NCBI GenBank assembly: GCA_049999725.1 | Contig: JBNGIS010019416.1 | Coordinates: 12,283-35,653, forward strand | DNA: 23,371 nucleotides | Origin: Haplomitrium mnioides | Lineage: Eukaryota > Marchantiophyta > Haplomitriopsida > Calobryales | Direction of reading: 5' to 3' | In this document: piece by piece, positions 17,298-23,371 of the stretch | Layout of the letters: the number at the start of each line of letters is the position of its first letter | How positions within the stretch are numbered: position 1 is the stretch's first letter | The notes under the pieces: generated by a model | The model's input: the letters and a program-made list of their open reading frames with translations, nothing else | The model's database searches: none | Told to the model about the DNA's origin: nothing | Translations under genes and position numbers: made by a program

Positions 17298-17699
17298 CAT
17301 TGCTCGTTTTCATCTTTCCAATTTCTTCTTTTTATTTTCTTCACAAAAAGTTCCCAATTTTATCGTTTTGCAAAAGAAAATGACAAAAACACATCGTTTA
17401 GGTATGCTGTAAGAGGTTCATAATATTTTTGAAAATAATTCCTTGAAGTACTTCATTTTTAAAAAGCTATTTCAATAGCTAGAGCTTTTAAGGACAAGAA
17501 GAGGTTAGAGTTTCAAGATTCATTTTCACAAAAAAGTGTTACTTTTGACAAGCAGATTGAGATTTGTTCAAATGCCAATTTTTGAGAAGTAAGCGATGGA
17601 GTACCAAAAACGTCAAGTCTGATGGCGAGTATATTGAAGAAAAAGATAACTTTTGTTGAATCAGATAGCTCCGCCCAGAAAGATCGAGAAGGTGAACTC

Positions 17700-17830
17700 T
17701 ATGCAGGCATAAGATCAAGGACTCAACCCTATTTGCACATAGGGTCAAGGAGTGAATCCAATGCATGCATAGGATTAATGACTAAACAACTTATGTGCAA
17801 AGGATCAAGGAGGGAACTCAGTGCTCGCAG
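17700..17830 (+). repeat. 30-bp in-frame repeat with palindromic cores
   Basis: TCAAGG-like marks at 17715, 17745, (17775) and 17805 define an exact 30-bp, ten-codon period. Ten-base cores ATGCAGGCAT, ATTTGCACAT, ATGCATGCAT and TTATGTGCAA precede each mark, echoing the palindromic repeats in the introns. The array adds about 40 residues to the N-terminal part of the transposase-like protein. Confidence 0.7.
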
Positions 17831-19001
17831 AGAATTTAAAAAACAATCTTCATCCAGCACAAGATCTTTGTTACCCTTCAAGCGGTCGAAGTTGAATCTT
17901 TCTTCTGAGTATTCCAAAATATTAGAAAAAAAGGTTCAACAAAGAGATTCCATATGGTTGTAGACCTTTCTTCGTGCACATCTTAAGGAGACCTCAATAT
18001 TCATGATTAAACTATGTTTGTTCATAACACAAAAAACATACAATCTATGGACAATTTTAACTTTGGAGATGAGCCAATCTACCCGATAGCACCACTCAAA
18101 CAACGACTGATTTTGTTTCAAGTTGCACCTTGCAAAGAGATTGGGACATCTGAAACAAATCGAATTCTTTTGGAGGAGTCTTCAGACGATAGTTTGGAAA
18201 ACGATTCTAGCAAAGAGTCTCAATCAATCAACATATCTTTGGAGTTGTCGCCAAAGGCACTGATTTTATTACAAAAAACATTTCTTTCTAATGGAGATAT
18301 TGATCAAGATTCAGTTTTGGAATAGTTCAGTTCTTCCAATCCCAAATAAGAAACTTATCTCTCGAAAATATTCTGCAACAGAACAAACAATGTTTACGAT
18401 GATGACCAAGATCTTTAGGATGAAATATCTCCTACTGTTGGGTTCGCTTATGGACCGAATCGTCTAGCACAACATAAGAATTCTTTGTCTGGGCCAAAAC
18501 CCAAACGGGTAAACACCTTACGCAAAAGTTATATGCGGAAAGTCCATCATAACAAGAGCTTTGTGAAGAAAAAACTCCATCCAATGTCCATTTCTAAATT
18601 GAAGAGAATTTCTTGTTGTCAAAATAATTGCTTGCCACTGTGCAAGACAAATTTTTTGAAAAATGTGAGAGAAACGTTCTTTAGACAAAGCATGAAGAAT
18701 CGAGATATCACACTGTAGTGGGGAATACCAAGAAAAGACTCCAATGTTGAAAATTGGTTTACATTGCCTGGTGGTGCCTTTGTTTGTAGAAGAGCCTTTC
18801 AATTAATATTAACAGTAGGGAATGATGGAATCCAAAGGATTCAAAATCTAAAAAACACAGATCTTAAAGGCATTTCTGGAAAAAGAGAACTGTTTGCTAA
18901 AGGAGTTTTTGTGCATGAGTGGATGGAAATTTTTTTGAGGGACATTGCGAGAGAGTGCTCACTCACAAAGTGTACAACTTGCTCGATAATTTTACAAAAT
19001 G

Positions 19002-19069
19002 GTAAGTTTATGTCTGCTACACAACTTATTTGAAAGAGAAATATCCCCATTGTATTCTTAGTTTCTCAG
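19002..19069 (+). other. Intron, 68 nt, in the transposase-like gene
   Basis: AATG|GTAAGT donor and TTCTTAGTTTCTCAG|G acceptor. Splicing joins IILQNG to FSKHWITHFP in phase 1 and removes a stop at 19033. Confidence 0.7.
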
Positions 19070-19194
19070 GTTTTTCAAAGCATTGGATAACTCATTTTCC
19101 AAATGTAAAAATTCCAAAACACAATACATATGCTGTTTGTAAAACATACAAAGAAATAAAATTTTTGCGAGAAAAATTTGTCTTGGAGTCCAAC

Positions 19195-19734
19195 AAAAGT
19201 AGCAAATTTTCTTCTCTTTTGACACCTTTGGCTAATCCATCCTCTTTTTTTCTATACTCAAAGCTTAGTTCTAGAGATGTTATGTTTTTTCAACTTACAG
19301 CTAAAAGATATATTTTTTCTTGAAGTTATTTATCAAAGAAGATTTGACTCGAATAATTCTTAGCAAATTGAGTTGTGAGAAGAGAGTCTATGCTCGCATA
19401 GACTCTGTTGTTTTATATTTCAATTTTAGCCTTGTCTGCAATCGAACAAAGCAAAAAAAATTAATTTGATTCTTGGTGGTGACCTTAGCTTTACAACAAG
19501 TTTTGTTTTTGTTTCTTTAAATGAAGAGCCTTTTAAGAAACAGAATTTCCTTTTTTCAGATTGCCTAAAGTTTATTTTTAATCTTTTACAAAGTGTTTCC
19601 TTTCTACAAATTCAGACATTTATTTAAGATGACTTGAATGTTTGTGGCACCTCAGGTTGTGTTTTGAAGTTACAAGTATTGACATATGTTTTACTAAACT
19701 ACTTTTATGTCCTTCATTCTTTGTGATGATGCAG
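19195..19734 (+). other. Probable larger intron of the transposase-like gene
   Basis: Coding signal fades after KFLREK near 19180 and resumes after TTCTTTGTGATGATGCAG at 19734. The donor cannot be fixed. The stretch is AT-rich, without coding potential, and contains the perfect hairpin at 19383-19406. Confidence 0.45.
19383..19406. repeat. Perfect 10-bp-stem hairpin with CTCG loop
   Basis: A ten-base stem ending ...TCTATG pairs perfectly with CATAGACTCT across four bases. Compared with the 16303-16593 cluster the stem has T:A where those have C:G, with both arms changed together. This is the longest perfect member of the repeat family. Confidence 0.85.
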
Positions 19735-19968
19735 TCAAATATAGTCGCTAATTGTTTCTTCATTGTGACCAACAAATGAAAGAAAGATCAAAACTTGCGA
19801 ACCATCGAAGAAAATGTTATGCCGATGGTCAAAAGTACTTGGGAATTGTCATTGATGGAGTGGATCAAAAGAAAACTGCTATTCCACACTAGCCTTCATC
19901 ACCAAAAAACATTGATAGAGATTGCTTGGTGGATGTGCATGTTGTTGGTGCCTTAATATCCAATCATG

Positions 19969-20233
19969 TGTTGGAAAACAAGCCCATTAGCTCATGTATA
20001 GGATGTGAGGAATGTGGGAACAATCATATGAACAAAACTCCAATCTTCTTCTCCTTCTCTTCTCTCACTTCAAACTCTTCTCTCTCATGTAATAATCATC
20101 ATATAAAGTACAAAGGAGTTAGGATATGCTAATCTCATAGGATTAGCACTAACCCTAATCCTAATCCTACACTCTAATCATAGGTTAAGGACTAATTATC
20201 TATTAGCCTAATCATCTTACTACATGCATTACA
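19969..20233 (-). repeat. Downstream (3') LTR of copia-2, ~265 bp
   Basis: In sense orientation it begins TGTAATGCATG right after a polypurine tract and ends TTTTCCAACA, the common end of plant copia LTRs. The 20233 edge is firm. The 19969 edge is a best guess, since TGTGAGG (about 20004) and TGTGGGAACA (about 20013) are alternatives. It contains a TATA box and a GA-rich downstream tract. The telomere-like AACCCTAATCCTAATCC lies at about 20149-20166. Confidence 0.6.
20101..20108 (-). promoter_or_regulatory. copia-2 LTR TATA-like box
   Basis: CTTTATAT on the minus strand, about 130 bp into the LTR, followed by a GA-rich transcribed tract. Confidence 0.4.
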
Positions 20234-20248
20234 ATACTCCCCCTTGGC
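20234..20248 (-). other. copia-2 polypurine tract
   Basis: CCAAGGGGGAGTAT on the minus strand immediately precedes the LTR start TGTAATG. Confidence 0.75.
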
Positions 20249-20608
20249 TATAACATGGGGAATGTTGTAGCCACACGTAAAATGAATATAAGACCTATGA
20301 TAGAAATATCACCAACACTCCAAATAAATCCATATGCAATATAAAGGTGTTGCCTCATTAAAACCCTCTCATACGCCAACGAGGGAAAGAGTACAACCAC
20401 CATTTAAAGATGGATATAGAAGTCATATAGTGACCAAAAGAAAATAATAATGATAAGAAAATCGGCTATAAGCCAAAAAAATGAATCTGAGAATAATAAT
20501 GATAAGATACTGAGAAAAAGAATAACATGAGCAGAAAATAGAATATAAAGAAAGTTCGGAGATAATAATAATGATGTCGACAATATATTAAAAGAATAGC
20601 CAATGAAG
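20249..20608 (-). other. copia-2 3' untranslated region
   Basis: AT-rich, with loose AATAATAATGATAAGA repeats, between the RNase H stop and the polypurine tract. Open frames crossing it (for example 20404-20745 minus) are hydrophobic by composition and not supported as genes. Confidence 0.5.
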
Positions 20609-21135
20609 TCATGATAATAAAGTCGATAATCTCTGTAAACCAAGTAGATGACAAAAATGTTGATGCAGTACCGGAGGTAAAGCCTTAGTAAATATGTCGG
20701 CAATATTCTCCTTATTGGAGATAACCTGCACAAAAATAGTGTCATTATTCAGCTCATGAGTGAAGAAAAACTTTGGAGCGATGTGTTTTATGCGGTCTCC
20801 TTTAATAAATCCATGTGAAACCTGTTGTACACATGCCAAATTATCTTCAAAAATAACAGTAGGGTCAGATATACAAGGCAAACCACAATGTAAGTAAACA
20901 TGATCAAGCATCATCCGTAGGTATATGCACTCCCTACTAGCTTCATACAGAGTAATGATCTCTGCATGGTTTGAGGATGTACAAGTCAAAGTTTGTTTTG
21001 TACTTTTCCATGATATAGTTGTAGAGCTATATAGGAAAACATAACCGGTTTGGGATTTAGCATCATCAGGATCTGACAAGTATCATGCATCTGCATAACC
21101 GGTAAGTATTTGATCAATGTTATTTGGGAAAATAG
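20609..21135 (-). pseudogene. pol: copia-2 RNase H
   Basis: A nearly full copia RNase H: SQTGYVFLYSSTTISWKSTK, SNHAEIITLYEASRECIYLR (with the catalytic-type Glu residues), PTVIFEDNLACVQQ (Asp), IKHIAPKFFFTHEL and NIADIFTKALP. It degrades RNA of the RNA:DNA hybrid in a live element. A frameshift near 21130 separates it from the upstream connection segment, and an in-frame TGA lies just before YLSDPDDAK. Confidence 0.85.
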
Positions 21136-21453
21136 TCCTATGTCAATTGTGCCTTGTAAATATCTGAAAATACGTTTAATACCATTCCAATGCCTTATAG
21201 TAGGTTGTGAACTATGTCTTGCAAGCAAGTTCATGGCAAATGAAATTTCAAGACGTGTTTGATTAGCAAGATACATAAGAGCTCCTATAGTTGAGAGATA
21301 TGGTATCTCAGATCCAAGGATAGGCTTTATGTCTTTCCGTTTTCGGAAAATATCTTTGTCTCTGTCCAGTGATCTTATCTCCATAGGTGATGTAATTGGA
21401 TGAGATTTATCCATATTGAATTGTTTAAGGATTTTCTTAGTATAAGTACTCTA
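21136..21453 (-). pseudogene. pol: copia-2 RT-RNase H connection segment
   Basis: Reads KILKQFNMDKSHPITSPMEI, then PYLSTIGALMYLANQTRLEI and ARHSSQPTIRHWNGIKRIFR, a highly conserved copia stretch. It begins after a TAG at 21451-21453 replacing a codon between GILMH and STYTKK. It corresponds to the last readable part of copia-1, and shows what copia-1 lost at 8909. Confidence 0.85.
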
Positions 21454-22224
21454 ATGCATCAATATGCCATCATCGAGATACTCAAATTGTAATCCCAAAC
21501 AATACTTGGTCTTACCAATATCCTTCATATCAAAAGTCTTCTTAAGCATAGAAATAGTATGCTCAAGTAAGGATTGGTGACCAAAAAGGTTTATGTCATC
21601 AATATATAATGCGACAATCATAAATTCTTTGTCGACATTCTTGATGAACAAACTTGGTGCAATGTCATCAAAGTGAAAACCCATGGCGATCATCTCCTCG
21701 TGAAATCTATAATACCATATTTGACCACTCTGTTTTAGTCCATAAATAGATCGAAGGATCTGGACTGCATATCCAACCTTCGCCAGAGGCATGGATTGAT
21801 GCATAGGAGGGACAATAGGTCGTTTCTTCTTAGAGTGCATCTCATAGACTATAGGTCCTAACCCATTACTTCCACCACTGGGTGCAATGATGGTCGATGG
21901 TAAAGAGGTAGATGGACCGCTAAATGGTTTACTCTTAGTGACATTCTCCCCCTGAATATGATAGATACTCTTGGAAATAAGCTCTGGAAGAGCTTTCATG
22001 TAAATCTGGGTATCCAAAAACCCATATAGGTATGTTGTCACAACATCTATCTGATGTGTAATGAGCTCATGTCCTAGGGAAAAGCCTACTAGGAACCGGT
22101 ATGTGATAGCATCCATAACTGGGGCATATGTGAGATTGTAGTCTCTCCCAGGTACTTGTGTATAGCCTTTGGCTGCAAGGCATGCCTTATATTGAACAAT
22201 TTTGCCTTTTTCACAAAGATCCAC
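21454..22224 (-). pseudogene. pol: copia-2 reverse transcriptase
   Basis: A 257-codon open stretch with VQYKACLAAKGYTQV, RDYNLTYAPVMDAITYRFLV, HQIDVVTTYLYGFLDTQIYM (first catalytic Asp), VQILRSIYGLKQSG, and ALYIDDINLFG, the YIDD form of the YxDD catalytic motif (about 21610-21630). About 66 residues rich in Pro, Ser and Gly separate PELIS from AVQILRS, an extra linker compared with ordinary copia enzymes. The upstream boundary is a frameshift near 22205, where WIFVKK continues in another frame. Confidence 0.9.
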
Positions 22225-22583
22225 CTATATCCAATTAAATTAGCATTAGAGAGATCAGGTGGTGTATCGGATATAGTAAGTGAAACCTGGAATGTGAAAT
22301 GGTCATCAACATCTACATTCTCTCTTTGCCATATAACCCCTGTATCTATATAGTGGATCTAGATCTCTTTATTATTAGGGTATTCCAATAAGGAAATAGT
22401 CGGCTGAGATAGTAAAGGTGTAGATGAAGATGCTTTCATAACATCAGTTGAGAATGTAGTTCTCTTAGTCAGAACTTTTTGCCTAGGTTGAGAGTCTTTT
22501 GAGCCAAGAGGGCGTCCTCTCTTTTGCCTTGGTACTTGGTCAACTGCTGGTTTTTGAAGTATCTTGAATTCTTGCAGGAACAT
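22225..22583 (-). pseudogene. pol: copia-2 linker between integrase and reverse transcriptase
   Basis: Contains QKRGRPLGSKDSQPRQK, the GRPxGSKD element usual at this place in plant copia polyproteins. HFTFQVSLTISDTPPDLSNA follows toward the reverse transcriptase. Frames change near 22560 and around 22350. Confidence 0.7.
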
Positions 22584-22992
22584 TCACCGCAGAAATATGT
22601 GACCTAGTTACCTTTGCAATTTTATTAAAAGAATCTGGCAATTGTTCGACTATATTAGCCAAGTGAAGAAGTCTCTTGACCTCATCCTCACCTTGCCTTG
22701 TTTTTTGATCTATCCATGTAGTGGATATATTCTCCCATAGGAGTTTCTTCGGTAAAGAAGAATTTTTATCCTCAAATAGAGATGGAAATACATCCTCATA
22801 GAAATGACAATCAGCTAATCTGGCTTGAAACACATCAGTTGTGGATGGTTCCAAATAGCGTATAATAGACGGTGAGTTATATCCCACATAAATGCCTTTT
22901 TGCCTCTGAGGTCCTATCTTAGTCCTTTTCGGTCCCATAATAGGAACTAAGACTTGACAACCAAAAACTCGCAAATGGGATAAGTCTGGCAT
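22540..22992 (-). pseudogene. pol: copia-2 integrase C-terminal region
   Basis: Reads MPDLSHLRVFGCQVLVPIMG, then KGIYVGYNSPSIIRYLEPST and ARLADCHFYEDVFPSL, the conserved block after the copia integrase core, then a variable tail to VNVPARI. It continues the core at 23081 upstream but in a different frame because of the 25-bp duplication. Confidence 0.85.
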
Positions 22993-23057
22993 CTGACCAT
23001 AGGCCAGTTGGTGAGGTGATAATGAATAAAAAGCTGATGGTCAATATTTTAATAATG

Positions 23058-23107
23058 ATGCAGAAACCGGTAAATTGGTCCTATGCAGAAACCGGTAAAT
23101 TGGTCTG
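23058..23107. repeat. 25-bp tandem duplication breaking copia-2 integrase
   Basis: ATGCAGAAACCGGTAAATTG followed by GTC is present twice, at 23058 and 23083, giving a 25-bp period. Twenty-five is not a multiple of three. The frames on either side (…TNLPVSA and PDLSHLR…) fall into register when one copy is discounted, apart from one remaining stop. Confidence 0.85.
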
Positions 23108-23371
23108 CATTAACATAGGCCTAGCAATCATTTGAATGTTGCATATAACTCTTTCGGCTATTCCATTTTGAAAATGGATATGTGCCACAGAGTATTGGGT
23201 ATCAATACCCATTGTCATGCAAAAGTCATCAAAAGTTTTTGATGTAAACTCTCCCGCATTGTCAACTCGTAGGACTTTTATTGGACTTTCTGGAAACTGA
23301 ACTTTCAATTTCAGAATGTGTGCCAATATCCTCGGGAAGACAAGATTTTAGGTAGATAGTAGTGATACTTG
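23081..23371 (-). pseudogene. pol: copia-2 integrase core (continues beyond window)
   Basis: Reads SPIKVLRVDNAGEFTSKTFD with the second catalytic Asp, DTQYSVAHIHFQNGIAERVI with the Glu, and MIARPMLMQTNLPVSA. The first Asp would lie upstream, outside the window. The open frame starts at 23326; a likely frame change lies just before it. Confidence 0.85.

Larger units (their letters stand above)
12250..19968. mobile_element. Inferred decayed DNA transposon: divergent transposase-like and ParB-methyltransferase genes
   Basis: The unit lies between the fading end of copia-1 and the LTR of copia-2. It carries two divergent broken genes with a short shared promoter region, and the same palindromic repeats in introns of both genes, in one exon and in the left flank. 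The common repeat family and gene pairing argue that it is one element. Its right part lies beyond copia-2 outside the window, so terminal inverted repeats and target duplications could not be seen. The left edge is a guess from the loss of copia-1 homology. I know of no named family with this gene pair. Confidence 0.45.
17380..19968 (+). pseudogene. DDE-type transposase-like gene, broken and truncated by copia-2
   Basis: From ATG 17380 (MTKTHRLGML) the gene can be followed through stops and one clear intron. It has an N-terminal low-complexity part, an in-frame 30-bp repeat (17700-17830), an acidic segment (EESSDDSLENDSSKE), a basic segment (KPKRVNTLRKSYMRK), a Cys cluster CCQNNCLPLC (18614-18643) with NVRETFFRQSM, then WFTLPGGAFVCRRAFQLIL and ISGKRELFA. 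A second Cys group CSLTKCTTC and, after the intron, HWITHFPNVKIPKHN and CKTYKEIKF follow. The last exon has YLGIVIDGVDQKKTAIP (Asp at 19854-19856, a plausible first DDE acid) and LVDVHVVGALI. The order Cys-rich domain, CRxAF motif and IDGxDQxKTxxPH recalls transposase-like proteins I have seen in many eukaryotes, but I cannot name the superfamily. Stops include 18323-18325, 18716-18718 and 19890-19892 (all TAG). Confidence 0.6.
19969..23371 (-). mobile_element. Ty1/copia retrotransposon copia-2 (upstream end outside window)
   Basis: The minus strand gives integrase, reverse transcriptase and RNase H in copia order, then a polypurine tract and a short LTR. It lies in reverse orientation within the transposase-like gene. 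It is better preserved than copia-1: long open stretches survive, with a few frameshifts, one TAG, one TGA and a 25-bp duplication. Gag, protease and the upstream LTR lie beyond 23371. Confidence 0.9.

Noticed and set aside
17106-17300. 64-codon minus-strand frame ending in a hydrophobic stretch
   Set aside because: Overlaps the divergent promoter and TATA boxes; T-rich leader sequence mimics a membrane segment.
20404-20745. 113-codon hydrophobic minus-strand frame
   Set aside because: Covers the AT-rich 3' untranslated region of copia-2 and overlaps RNase H in another frame; hydrophobicity follows from base composition.
1-23371. tRNA, rRNA or other structured RNA genes
   Set aside because: No cloverleaf with a GGTTCGAATCC-type arm and no rRNA-like stretch found by eye.

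Overview
The window looks like a repeat-rich nuclear region of a land plant. It holds plant-type Ty3 and Ty1/copia retrotransposon proteins, plant-type short introns (GTAAGT donors, pyrimidine-rich acceptors) and no bacterial operon signals. The host species cannot be named; a large-genome plant, perhaps non-flowering, is only a guess. I found no intact host gene, tRNA or rRNA. Almost everything belongs to at least four mobile elements, partly inserted into one another and all decayed.

Layout. (1) 1-8908, plus strand: a Ty3/gypsy-type element entered inside its 5' LTR. Its 3' LTR is about 4.0 kb (4883-8908, TGTCA...TGACA ends). The internal region is only about 3.0 kb and carries broken gag with three CCHC knuckles and a retropepsin-like segment, but no reverse transcriptase, RNase H or integrase. 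It resembles non-autonomous gag-carrying (TR-GAG/LARD-like) elements. (2) 8909-about 12130, minus strand: a decayed Ty1/copia polyprotein (copia-1), cut in its RNase H region exactly where the Ty3 3' LTR ends. (3) About 12250-19968: the most unusual part. A minus-strand broken gene (13595-17017) combines a ParB-like domain with a bacterial/phage-style beta-class DNA amino-methyltransferase. A plus-strand broken gene (17380-19968) looks like a DDE-type transposase. They diverge from a shared intergenic promoter whose two TATA boxes lie about 88 bp apart. Introns, one exon and a flank of this unit contain repeats built on stem-NNNN-stem palindromes (GTCCATG-NNNN-CATGGAC type). I infer a decayed DNA transposon. 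(4) 19969-23371, minus strand: a second copia element of the same lineage (copia-2), with its downstream LTR at 19969-20233, lying inside the transposase-like gene.

How the parts relate. Copia-1 was hit by the Ty3 element and probably also interrupted near 12.2 kb by the DNA transposon. Copia-2 landed in the transposase gene. Both copia elements have an extra linker inside reverse transcriptase, expanded threefold in copia-1 by an exact 36-bp in-frame repeat. If the ParB-methyltransferase and transposase genes belong to one element, the methyltransferase could mark or protect element DNA. That role is inference and no product is intact here.
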